Source of the DNA: Branchipolynoe longqiensis
Taxonomy: Eukaryota > Annelida > Polychaeta > Phyllodocida > Polynoidae
Assembly: GCA_030323885.1 (NCBI GenBank)
Contig: CM059189.1
Span: forward strand, 48,491,015 to 48,555,014
Reading direction: 5' to 3'
DNA: 64,000 nt
Shown: piece by piece, positions 54,829 through 64,000 of the stretch
Layout: every line of letters starts with the position of its first letter
Numbering within the stretch: position 1 is the stretch's first letter
Program-made: the position numbers and the translations under genes
Notes under the pieces: generated by a model
What the model was told of the DNA's origin: nothing
What the model saw: only the letters and a program-made list of their open reading frames with translations
Databases searched by the model: none

Positions 54829-55190
54829 TATCACCTGCCCCCTTGTGGTGCAGTTCAGTTGGGGTTCCCAGTTTTTATTTTGCACAGATATTTTTTGTAC
54901 GTTTTTAGGTCAGGGATTTGTCTTTCTTTCACCGTTTGCACATTCCATGCCTTGGCGGCCATTTCCAGTGTGCTCCTTTCATGGGCTTTGATCTGGCTTC
55001 TGGTCTGCCTCAGTAATGGTGCCTTGCTTGCTCTGGTGTCCCTTAGTGGTTGGGTTAGACGCTTAATATCTTGGCTATATCCATATGCTAATGTTTTTAG
55101 GTGGATTATCCTTCTGTTTTCTAGTAGCTTTACTTTAGTTCTTTTGTGTAGGTCATAAGTGGGGTGTAGTTTGTCTACTTTCAGGCATAC
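54829..55190 (-). mobile_element. LINE 3' fragment, same family as 16.4 kb
   Basis: 'gacatatcac.tgccccctt', 'gtacgtttttaggtcaggga' and the coding block 'RTKVKLLENRRIIHLKTLAY' (minus) are shared with 16,429-16,812. The hydrophobic plus-strand ORF here is its antisense. Confidence 0.8.
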
Positions 55191-55315
55191 TTTCTATCAC
55201 TGTTTCAGAGAGCGAAACATTATTCACAGCATTGTTCATTTGATAGATGTGCTTGCTGTTTTTGCCTCCTAAATGGATCACTACCAAATGGCTACCAAGA
55301 AAGAAATCATTCAAA

Positions 55316-56070
55316 TTAAAGGGGCATCGTCTGATGAAGGCACCACATTTATTTTACGAAACCAAACCACTCACCTATAGTTGGTCCTGTGTATCTAACT
55401 TTTATATTTTCACTTATTGAGCTAGAGTAAGCTACGCAAAATAGCGTGAATGACAACGTATTCTAAATACAGGCAAACATTGCTTTAGTATGGAATAGGA
55501 AGTGGAATTCCTGGTTCCAATATCAAATGGCTAATTATATCGGCACAGAGTTGGTGAAATTGGAGAGAATGCAAAATGACAAGATGGCGACAAAAGAATG
55601 CTGTCGACTTAACTTTTAACGTCCATTAAGCTACATGTTTTATTATATTTTGCAACTCAAAAGTAGCAGGTAAATATGAAGATGTATATAAGAATATATT
55701 TTTCCATAAATTAAGAATGTATCTGCTCGTTTCATTTACCCAGCCGTTCACCATTGTTTCTAATGTGTTGTTTATGACCCCTACTGCAAGTATGGGGTGA
55801 ATCTTTGATCTAGTATTAATATTATGCAGTTGTTGCTGCAGAGAAGGGAACACTGAGCCAATTTACTAGAACTCATTCATGCTAAAGCCCATCATGTCAG
55901 AGTTTTGACGTGCTTGCCAAAATTAATGTAGCATATTTGCACTTCGAGTATCTCCAAATTTAAAATAAAAGTTACCTCAAAATAAAGTAAAATAGATCAT
56001 AATGATCAATCTAATGTGTCTATCTCCGAAAATCGCAGAAAATCAAAACTATCAGACTATGCAACTTTAA
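55316..56070. mobile_element. R2 element, long or composite copy
   Basis: Left end 'ttaaaggggcatcgtctgat', right end 'cagactatgcaactttaa'. About 755 bp, perhaps with an insertion in the middle. Confidence 0.6.
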
Positions 56071-56368
56071 TTATATACCCACCCTACAAATGTACCATGA
56101 AAGGAATATTCATAAAAAACCGATTTGTGCATAATTAAATAATTAATTATCATTAAGAATTAACAGGACAAGTATTCAATGCAAAAACACCATTAGTTCA
56201 AACTGCCTTTACGAGGAGACCTCTATGCACTGTTTTGGGTTCCACCCTTTTCAAAAACAAATTCTGTATAGAACCATTTCATTTAATGATGCAGTTACAA
56301 CAGACTAAGCTACTCGAGTAAGTAATAACAGAAAAGGCAAGTAAAAACAGAAAGCGTTATGTTGTTAC

Positions 56369-56477
56369 CTCTGCATTGATAACCTCATTCCTTTTAAGTT
56401 GCTGAGCAACGAACTTGGGCAGCATTTGATATAGCAGCAACTCGGTCTGTTTCTTCTCTCTGTTCAAGGCTTTGTTT
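56369..56477 (-). CDS. Guanylate-cyclase-like receptor, exon (signalling helix)
   Basis: Acceptor 'tctccattgaaag', 109 bp, donor GAG|GTAACA; joins the 60,297 exon in phase 2 (D-R-N) and the 53,903 exon in phase 0. Encodes 'NKALNREKKQTELLLYQMLP' and 'KFVAQQLKRNEVINAE'. This is the dimerising helix and 'E-K-x-x-T-x-x-L-L-x-x-M-L-P' segment directly before the catalytic domain in animal membrane and soluble guanylate cyclases (HNOBA C-terminal part). Confidence 0.92.
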
Positions 56478-56727
56478 CTTTCAATGGAGAAACAAATATT
56501 GACTTGTGCCTTGTATGCTGTCATTTTCAATAATAATTAGGATACAAACATGATAATTTGGTTCACTGAGGCAACCGGAACATCATAGTAGCCATAGCAA
56601 CGGTGATAGTCGTGGTAGTATTATAATAATGGCTAGATAACAATCTAGATAAGTGAGACATTGTAAAATTTCAACTTTGCACACACTGTTGACTTGTTCA
56701 TGTTAAATTAACACGGGTCATTCTCGG

Positions 56728-57138
56728 CCGGCGTGGCGGTTTCAGCGCCCGGTCAGTTTCAGCGCCCGGTCGTGGCTTCTGCTCATGCGCAGATTTTAAG
56801 AGCATCAAAACACCCGTGGCCTCGCCGGCTACAAGCTCAGCTGTAACTATCGCTGGTGCCCGGCAGTGTTAGGGACCGATTAGGCCGAAATCTATTGAAT
56901 GCGATCATATTTAACAGAATTACATACTCAAATAATTAAATTTAATTAAATTAACCTTAAATTCCAAGCGATATTAACATAGCAGCTAGATCGGCATCAA
57001 ATCGCCGAGTGTAAACAAAACAAATAGCAGTGCTCGCTGGCGACATGCTGCAGTTTGCACAGCCTCCGAAAATCCCCGCATGCGCAGAAGCCACGGCAGG
57101 GCGCTGAAACTGACCGGGCGCTGAAGCCGCCACACCGG
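56728..57138. mobile_element. Inverted-repeat element with ~60-bp arms
   Basis: Arms 56,728-56,792 and 57,079-57,138 ('gtggcggtttcagcgcccgg' and complement). The interior (56,870-57,020) is related to the 31.3-31.7 kb block of the Harbinger element. Confidence 0.75.
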
Positions 57139-57780
57139 ACGGGAACTGGTCGGCCTGCCATACTACACCACTCACACTTGGCGCCACCTATCGGTTCAGG
57201 CTTGAACCCTGATACCTAGTCGGGCCAGACTCCACACTTAGCACCACCTATCGGTTTGGGTCGGAACCATTATACATTTGTGCCACCTAGCGTTAGATTT
57301 CTCCTCCAGTGCTGATTGGCCTGCCTCTGGGTTCTCTGTCACTCGCCGCCTGGAGACAAACCCGCGAGGTCAGGCTGGTGTACAATTTGCCACCACCCAC
57401 CCCTCAACCACAACCTGGACACGAACCCGCGAGGAACTGACAGTTCTCTAGTCCCTGGGTCTGACTGTTTGTTCTCTATTGCCCTGAATCTGACTGTTTG
57501 TTCTCTGTTGCCCTGATTATGACTGTTTGTTTTCTATTGCCCTGATTCTGACTGTTTGTTTTCTTGTGCCCTGATTCTGACTGTTTGTTTTCTGTTGCCC
57601 TGGTTCTGCCTGTTCGTTCTCTAGTTCCCTGGTTCTGATTGTTCTCTATTGCCCTGGTTCTGCTTGTTTGTTCTCTAGTGCCCTGGGTCTGATTAATAAA
57701 GCACTGCTATACAACTCCTGTGTCGTCGTGAATTAGTGCTTGTCGGATCCAGCTTTATAAATAAAAAGAAAAGTGTTCAA
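57139..57780. repeat. Short tandem repeats in intron (cacttggcgccacct and ctgactgtttgttctc)
   Basis: 57,175-57,290 holds 'ccacctatcggtt' direct repeats. 57,440-57,715 holds about nine ~30-bp 'ctgattctgactgtttgttt' units, followed by 'attaataaagcac', which could be the 3' end of an inserted retroelement. Confidence 0.7.
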
Positions 57781-58407
57781 TATGTCTGAATCAGCTGATG
57801 TTGGTCTGCTATGGTGAAATCAACATGTATTACATGTTATTGTGACAGAGAACAAACTCTCTGCCAAAACAAGGAATGCAATAAGCTACCTGCAATTGAA
57901 ATCTAGATTAAAGATTGAGAACCCAACATAGACATACATTAATCAATTTACCTGGATAGACAGCAAAAGTGGAGAACAGAAATAAAAACAGTCCCCCAAA
58001 CACTGTGCAGCCTCCCCCTTCTTACCCACCCGTCTCGTATCCCCTCCCCCCCCCGCCCCCCCCCCCCCTCCCCGAGAAAAAGAGTGAAATAAATAGCTAC
58101 CAAAGTACAACCTCCACCCTGTAACACCTGACGGAACTAATACAACTATATACCAACCACAAAGATATAATTGACCAAGGCAATTTAAATGAATCATGCA
58201 ACCATTATTTGCATAATCCAAAATCTACTACTACCTGTAACTGCAAGTCATACCCACTGTATTAATGTCTCCTCACAGGTGTGATCAGCAAAACAATGCT
58301 ATATTCTAAAGGTAAATGGCTATTCTCCATTCTACATGTACAATATAAGATCCGCATACTATTTGTAATGCCTGATTGCTACCTGCTGTTGTCAATATTG
58401 CTCATAC
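57781..58407. other. Intronic, no exon seen; poly-C tract at 58,045-58,072
   Basis: A C-run of ~28 with few interruptions. The minus-strand ORF over it is Gly-rich and not credible. Confidence 0.5.
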
Positions 58408-58469
58408 CTCATCAATAAATAGTCCATACGCAACATAATTGATATGGCCAGAAGATCAGTGGCTCGGTG
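58408..58469 (-). other. Possible cryptic or poison exon in the cyclase gene
   Basis: 62 bp bounded by a T10-AG acceptor and a GAG|GTATGA donor, between the TM exon and the signalling-helix exon. Inclusion from phase 2 gives an in-frame TGA after about 19 codons and would disrupt the protein. Without it the neighbouring exons join perfectly. Confidence 0.25.
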
Positions 58470-58525
58470 CTAAAAAAAAAAGGCATTATTCAACTAAAAT
58501 CAAATTTAATCAAATTAATAAACTG

Positions 58526-58612
58526 CTATCTAAGTTGGATATGGAGGTGCAAATCTAGCTAAGTGTTTTGCTTTTGAAAATGTAATGGTTTATCGGATTA
58601 TGCAACTTTAAA
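58526..58612. mobile_element. R2 right-end fragment
   Basis: 'taagttggatatggaggtgc' to 'atcggattatgcaactttaa'. Confidence 0.65.
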
Positions 58613-58929
58613 GCCTACAAATTTCATATTGGGTAGTTCATTATATTGAGGATGTGTCACTTTCTACGCACACAAAACAACAACAAAAACAGATTTGATT
58701 ATAGGAATGATGGCACCCTCAGCTCAAACCTGGCAGTCATTGTTTCATTTCGGCACAAATGGCGTTTGTCGGTGTTTGCCCTGGAACTCTGCAAATGCAT
58801 TTTTATATATTGTTGTGTTCTTTGTCCGTAGATAATAATAAATAGTGATACATTATACACCACCTTTATATAACCATTGGGGAAATATTCGATATGGTTA
58901 TAGCGTCAAGCTAAGGTCTAGAGCATCTT

Positions 58930-60067
58930 TCAAAGTTGCATAGTCCGATGGGTTTGAGTTTCTATCATTTTCTAAGATAAATATATTTGGTTGATAGTTA
59001 TAATCTACCTTAAGGCCCTGTCACATTACGGCGTATGGCGGGAGCGTATTGAAAACCTACGTCGAAAATGGGAAAAAACTGTGCGGGATGACGTATCGTG
59101 ACCTTTGGTGACCGCTCGGGTGTTTTTGAGTGTATACATAACCTATGAGGAGCGTATGAGAGCGTACTGTGACATTTTTTGACAGTTTTGATTGGCATGT
59201 GGAGCTTATGAGGAGCGTATGAGGAGCGTATGTGAAGCGTATGCAAGACCTATGTTATCTCTCCTCGGTCCGCCACCTGGTGGCTCCTGGGTATATAGTG
59301 CGTCGCCTTTATATACCAAGACCATAGGTCGGGGATACGCCGCCATACGCTACTCAGACGCTTTGCATATGCTCCCATATGCAACTCGTATGTTCTGCGT
59401 ACGCTTCATATGCCAGAGATACGCCCGTGACGCAAGTTGAGCATACGAGTAGCATACGCTGGCATACCCCTAGCATATGCCAGCATACCCCTAGCGTACG
59501 AGGAGCGTATGCTGGCGTATGAGAAGCATATGAGTAGCGCATGAACCATACGCTCCCGTAGGTCGAGATATTTTGAGCATGCACAACAAAATTTGGACGG
59601 ACGGACGGTGGCGTACAATGGTGGCGTACAATGGCATAAGCCGGCATAGGCTGGCACATAATGGCATATGCATAGCGTACGCGTATCATTTGGTAGCGTA
59701 TGGCAGCATATGGCGGCGTATGCCGACGTATATGATGTAACGTGCCACACGCCACCGTACACTCCCGCAAAAAACCCTAATGTGACAGCCCCTTTACTTC
59801 AGTTTGAAATAACTTTTATTTTAAATGGCTAACTTTTGAGATATTTCAAGTGGAAACATGCAAAATTAACTTTGGAAAACATGCAAGAACTCTGACACCA
59901 TCAGCTTCTGCAGGAACATGTCCTATTAAATTGGCATGGTATTCTGTTCTGTGTGGTGACAAATGTTTGATAAGTGCACTAGTATCTAAGTTAGATATGT
60001 AGAATCAAATCTAGATAATTGCTTTGCTTTTGAAAATTTGATATTTTATCGGACTATGCAACTTTAA
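58930..60067. mobile_element. R2 element interrupted by a GCGTATG-rich element
   Basis: Left end 'aaagttgcatagtccgatg', right end 'atcggactatgcaacttta'. It is split at TTA by the 59,013-59,793 insertion; removing it restores 'aatctaccttacttcagttt'. Confidence 0.8.
59013..59793. mobile_element. 781-bp GTCACAT-tip element with TTA duplication
   Basis: Ends AGGCCCTGTCACATTACGGC and '..taatgtgacagcccct', flanked by TTA at 59,010-59,012 and 59,794-59,796. The interior is packed with gcgtatg/catacgc words (dozens of copies on both strands). The ORFs are by-products. Confidence 0.9.
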
Positions 60068-60296
60068 TGTGCTATGTAATTTTTTATGTGGATATAAATA
60101 AAGAATAGTCCTTAATGTTTTTCGGTGCTCCTGTCTAGGCACCTCTCGCTTCCCAACACCCCTTATTCTCTGCAGGCTCCCCAGTAACCGGGCACTCTCT
60201 GCTTCCCCCGCCTGGGAACCGTCTCCAACAGTCTACCAGCTCTCACTGTAAAAGAAAATCCGGAATAAAAGTTATTGGGTTGAATTGAATAAATAC
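60068..60296. other. Intronic, no feature seen
   Basis: Unique-looking sequence just downstream (gene sense) of the TM exon donor. Confidence 0.4.
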
Positions 60297-60426
60297 CTGT
60301 CAACAAGCCTCACTGAATAGCTCTGTATGTCGATGGTCAAGTTGTAGGTTGACTTTACGATGACCGGGCACAGCAGTAGCACCACTCCACACAGGGTCCC
60401 AATCACGATCAGCACTTGGGTCTCCT
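60297..60426 (-). CDS. Guanylate-cyclase-like receptor, exon with transmembrane segment
   Basis: Acceptor 'ttcactacag' (last copy of the 35-bp minisatellite unit), 130 bp, donor ACAG|GTATTT, ending in phase 2. Encodes 'EETQVLIVIGTLCGVVLLL', then 'CPVIVKSTYNLTIDIQSYSV' and 'RLVDR'. The ~18-residue hydrophobic stretch is a single transmembrane helix, followed by the juxtamembrane start of the signalling helix. Receptor cyclases with this layout and no kinase homology domain between membrane and helix occur in many invertebrates, often with a NIT-type ectodomain; that ectodomain is not visible here. The start phase (2 bases before the GAG codon) needs an upstream exon. Alternatively, the exon may extend further into the repeat unit, where the frame stays open for about 11 more codons. 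Confidence 0.85.
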
Positions 60427-61290
60427 CTGTAGTGAACAAGTCACAGCCATCAAGGTCTCCTCTGTAGTGAACAAGTCACAGGCATCAATGTCTCCTCTGT
60501 AGTGAACAAGTCACAGCCATCAAGGTCTCCTCTGTAGTGAACAAGTCACAGGCATCAATGTCTCCTCTCTAGTGAACAAGTTACAGCCATCAAGGTCTCC
60601 TCTGTAGTGAACAAGTCACAGGCATCAAGGTCTCCTCTGTAGTGAACAAGTCACAGGCATCAAGGTCTCCTCTGTAGTGAAAAAGTCACAGCCATCAAGG
60701 TCTCCTCTCTAGTGAACAAGTCACAGCCATCAAGGTCTCCTCTGTAGTGAACAAGTCACAGCCATCAAGGTCTCCTCTGTAGTGAACAAGTCACAGGCAT
60801 CAAGGTCTCCTCTGTAGTGAGCAAGTCACAGCCATCAAGGTCTCCTCTGTAGTGAACAAGTCACAGGCATCAAGGTCTCCTCTGTAGTGAGCAAGTCACA
60901 GGCATCAAGGTCTCCTATGTAGTGAACAAGTCACAGACATCAAGGTCTCCTCTGTAGTGAACAAGTCACAGGCATCAAGGTCTCCTCTGTAGTGAGCAAG
61001 TCACAGGCATCAAGGTCTCCTATGTAGTGAACAAGTCACAGGCATCAAGGTCTCCTCTGTAGTGAACAAGTCACAGGCATCAAGGTCTCCTCTGTAGTGA
61101 ACAAGTCACAGCCATCAAGGTCTCCTCTGTAGTGAACAAGTCACAGCCATCAAGGTCTCCTCTGTAGTGAACAAGTCACAGGCATCAAGGTCTCCTCTGT
61201 AGTGAACAAGTCACAGCCATCAAGGTCTCCTCTGTAGTGAACAAGTCACAGCCATCAAGGTCTCCTCTATAGTGAACAAGTCAGAGGAAT
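60427..61290. repeat. 35-bp minisatellite derived from an exon boundary
   Basis: About 24 copies of 'tctcctctgtagtgaacaag'+'tcacagccatcaagg', with c/g (gccat/ggcat) variants. On the minus strand every unit contains 'ttcactacag|aggagacc', i.e. the acceptor and the first bases of the TM exon. Confidence 0.95.
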
Positions 61291-61333
61291 CAAACCAGAT
61301 AAAACACCATTCGTTTTAACTATTAAAGTACCA

Positions 61334-61675
61334 GGTTGGTTGTTGGAGCTTTATGTCCTGGCAACATCTCAGGTCATATCAGGACGGGTACCGACTTGTG
61401 ACCGTGCATACTCATGGTGACTTTATAGTGCTGCCTCACTGGGAGACCAGACCACCAGCACCATAACCTGACATCCCAGCCAGTCACATTATCCTGACAC
61501 TGAGCCAACCAGTCCTTGACATATCCTAATAATGCCGAGCGCCAGGCTAGGAAGCGACAAGTGTACATTTGTATGTCATTCGTTTGACTTGACCAGGGTT
61601 CAAACCCGGGCGTTTGAAGCCCACCATCTACCAAAACGGGAGACGGGTGCTCAACTGATTCGGCCGTCCGGTTTG
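61334..61675 (-). mobile_element. SINE family A/B copy
   Basis: Tail 'ttatgtcctggcaacatctc' at the left. Head at the right with the doubled B box ('gggttcaaacccgggcgttt') as in SINE B. Possible target duplication AAGTACCA on both sides. Confidence 0.85.
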
Positions 61676-61924
61676 AAGTACCAAGTACCATCACCTCACC
61701 CCACCTAACCTATAATGAAACAACTGCACTCAGGACTGACAATGAGCACCACTAATAACTGTATCCATCTTACTCATTTTAACCAACCAAATCCCCCCCA
61801 TACATTCCTTAGTATTTTACACAAATCCAGACTGTCCTATAGTAATGCACACACGGAATGTTTGCTATAAACTAGATACACCGCAACCATTTAGTTAGGT
61901 AAATTTGGATTATACCTAGACTCA
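61676..61924. other. No feature seen
   Basis: Short unique-looking spacer; no splice-bounded exon of the cyclase ectodomain was recognised. Confidence 0.4.
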
Positions 61925-62492
61925 ATCAGTGTTCACACACACAACTTTAGGCCGAACTAGATAAGGCGAACTAGATGAGGCAAACTAGTGTCGTGTCCAC
62001 ACATGCAGTATATTCGGGGCGGTTTAAGGCGGAAATTGATATCTGCGCATGAGCAAGTCCATACTAACAAGTGCCAGTTTTGGTTAGTCGACGTCGCCAC
62101 GAGAGAGTGTGGGTTCGACCTAGATATGTATGGACTGAATCGTATTGTTTTGGAACAATCAAAACTTCTGTTGGCCAGTGAAAACCTAAAAATAAATCAT
62201 GAAAATAATATCTGTACACCTCTAGCCGGTTCATAGATCAAATTATATTATATAGTGTGACGTGCTTAATCCGCTTCAAGTAAACCGCTACCGTCCACAC
62301 AAGCAAGGTGGGCTGACTTAAGCTAGTTTGGTTCATATAAGCTACCTCGCGATGCGGTTTACATGAGGCGAACTAGTTGAGGCGAATCAGCCCTAATCCG
62401 CCTTAGCATCGCGTCCACACAGCGAATGTGAGCCGAACTAGACAAGGCAAACTAGTTTAGGTGACTTAACGCCTGTGTGTGAACACGGCTTC
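61925..62492. mobile_element. Inverted-repeat element with GTGTTCACACACA tips
   Basis: GTGTTCACACACA at 61,929-61,941 and its complement at 62,474-62,486. The interior iterates ggcgaactag/gaggcgaa and 'gtccacaca' words. The 82-codon plus-strand ORF inside (61,988-62,236) has no recognisable motif. Confidence 0.75.
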
Positions 62493-62910
62493 AGACTATA
62501 CTGACATAGCCCTGCCTAGTAAACTAACTACGATAGTACCTACATTAAAATGCATACTACACTGACCAGATATACTATAAACTCTTAATTAGCTGAATCT
62601 AATAACAATATTTTATTATCTTAAGATTGTTCTTGTAATTAAATAGTGTAAATGACTGAAGTTAAGCATGGACTGGTGACCAGTGCCTCGGCGCTGAAAA
62701 AAAAAGACTTGATTCAAATGAATACAAATGTTTACCCACACCAACAAGACATTTGATTAGAACCAAACATGCCGTCTATGACGCACAATCACGTCAGCTG
62801 GAACACGTAGAAAGTCTTAAGAACTTACATCAGAGACATATGCACACACAACACACACACATAAAACATACCTTATCAGCTGTAATTCTTTTCATATTTT
62901 GGTATATTAG
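62493..62910. other. No gene seen
   Basis: A+T-rich. A T-tract/CAG on the minus strand near 62,692 resembles an acceptor but opens no convincing frame. Confidence 0.4.
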
Positions 62911-63125
62911 TTGATTAAACATGGGACATTTCAATTGCAGACAATTGCGCTTCCTCATTCCACTGCTCCTCGCCCTATCCTAGTGATGCCAAACGCCAAT
63001 CTAGGTAGCAATATGTTTACAGTTTTAAGTCATTGGTTTTCTCCACCAGGGTTTCAACCCGTGGGTTCGAATCCAACGACCTACTAAACCGGTAAACGGA
63101 TGCTCAACTCATTCGGCCATCGCGG
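62911..63125 (-). mobile_element. SINE family B copy
   Basis: 'tgattaaacatgggacattt' at the left; head at the right ('gggtttcaacccgtgggtt', 'cgaatccaacgacc', 'ctcattcggccatcgcgg'). Confidence 0.8.
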
Positions 63126-63574
63126 CTGGTGTTGAATTGAAATAGATTTTTTTTGTAAAGCCCATAGAGGAAATATTTCAATTGTTATTGATTTCTGCGA
63201 TAAGTCAGAAATGGCCTGCTGTGTGTTGGCAGTGTCTGTAAATCCCCCAAATTGACATAACCTGATAACCGAGTGGAGGCCGCACAGTAGCATATGGTAG
63301 CATATGGTAGCATATGGTAGCATATGGTAGCATATGGTATCCCTGAGGTGATCTCGGGGTTTTGTGCTCGTCGCAGGGGTTGCGATTTTTTAAAGTTGAC
63401 ATTAAATTTTCTTTGGAAATCGCAAGGCCATACGCCACAACCCCGCCATGTGTAGTATCGAAAGGTCACTGTATGGTGGCCGTGCGGTGACTTCAAAGTC
63501 ATCTCATGGTTTTTACTCAGTCTGGTCTGCCTAGAAAATTGTACAGTAGCTGCAACAACCGCGCGGCCTCCAGG
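63126..63574. repeat. 10-bp tandem repeat and flanking sequence
   Basis: 'tagcatatgg' is repeated five times at 63,289-63,338. The surrounding sequence shares 'ggtcactgtatggtggccg' character with the word-rich elements; no gene. Confidence 0.6.
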
Positions 63575-64000
63575 CTCAGTCACACCTTACCGGATTGGGG
63601 TACCGGATAGAAAACAGACACTGTCCGGTGAAATACGTCAATGTCCGTTTTATATAAGGTCCGCATCCCGCGTGTCCGTTCTCTGTCCGGTGGTGTCCGT
63701 TGTGTACGGTGGCAAGTTTTGAACATGCACAAAACTTATACCGGACACCGCCGGACCTACGTGTTTGGTTGGTGTCCGTTTTAAGTCCGTTTAGTCCGTT
63801 TTGTCCGGTTCATGTCCATTACCCATCCATTACGTCTCCGGTTTGCTTCCGCCTTAGTCCGTTGACGGTGTAGCGGGAATTTGGTGCATTTAGGAATGAT
63901 ATAATCTGGTGCATTTAGGAACGATACAATCTGGTGCATTCATGAATGATACAATCTGGTGCATTCATGAATGATACAATCTGGTGCATCTAGGAATGAT
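63575..64000. mobile_element. Left part of a GTCACAC-tip element; 25-bp tandem repeats at window end
   Basis: Begins 'ggctcagtcacaccttaccg'. The interior iterates gtccgt/ccggtg words and shares 'ttttgaacatgcacaa' with the 59 kb element. From 63,881 a 25-bp repeat ('ggtgcatttaggaatgatac'..) runs off the window. Confidence 0.6.

Noticed and set aside
54504..55158. Hydrophobic plus-strand ORFs that look like membrane proteins
   Set aside because: They lie antisense to, or next to, a LINE 3' fragment and in T-rich intronic DNA; no splice-bounded coding evidence.
61988..62236. 82-codon plus-strand ORF
   Set aside because: Lies inside an inverted-repeat element, with no known motif; could be real but I cannot support it.
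62620..62705. T-tract/CAG acceptor-like site on the minus strand, a candidate ectodomain exon
   Set aside because: Open frames after it are short and end without a donor in a sensible phase.

Overview
This is eukaryotic, animal nuclear DNA, rich in repeats. It has no operons, ribosome binding sites or dense ORFs. The recognisable host sequence is short coding exons bounded by GT/AG splice sites and separated by kilobases of transposons and tandem arrays. Tyrosine-recombinase (DIRS-type) retroelements, non-LTR elements, tRNA-headed SINEs and many small inverted-repeat DNA elements point to a marine invertebrate. One SINE (52,664-53,003) resembles SINEs I associate with molluscs and their relatives, so a lophotrochozoan, perhaps a mollusc, is my best guess. 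This rests on memory, not on a search.

Host genes. (1) On the minus strand, seven exons between 60,426 and 38,949 join in consistent reading phase into 286 codons of a membrane guanylate-cyclase-like protein: transmembrane segment, signalling helix, then the whole cyclase homology domain. The metal-binding aspartates are kept, but the guanine-recognising Glu and the catalytic Asn and Arg are replaced. The N-terminal ectodomain exons are not visible, and the last exon ends in a donor site. (2) On the plus strand, three exons (4,255-4,395; 7,301-7,434; 9,175-9,244) join in phase into an unrecognised 114-residue protein with a likely signal peptide and a stop codon. This model is less certain.

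Layout. 1-3,840: DIRS-like element 1 (minus strand, cut by the window edge). 4.2-9.3 kb: putative small secreted-protein gene; its first intron holds a 1.8 kb minisatellite. 10.1-10.5 kb: small DNA element. 11.6-14.4 kb: degenerate DIRS1-like element (plus strand) ending in a 15-bp minisatellite (to 15.3 kb). 16.3-19.0 kb: LINE split by a 919-bp insertion. 19.0-22.4 kb: DIRS-like element 2. 22.7-24.2 kb: about 205-bp tandem repeats. 25.2-27.4 kb: two nested inverted-repeat elements around a giant (TGTCTC)n palindrome. 27.7-32.2 kb: degenerate PIF/Harbinger-like transposon. 33-38.6 kb: small elements and SINEs. 38.9-61.3 kb: the cyclase gene, whose introns contain a 25-bp satellite, a DIRS-like element with split direct repeats, a 3.8 kb satellite grown from a SINE, LINE pieces, SINEs, and a 35-bp minisatellite grown from the gene's own exon boundary. 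61.3-64 kb: SINEs and DNA elements.

Two themes stand out. First, many small elements share GTCACAC-like tips and 3-bp TTA/TAA/ATA target duplications, yet each is filled with its own iterated short word. Second, tandem arrays sit directly on splice acceptors or grow from SINE segments inside introns.
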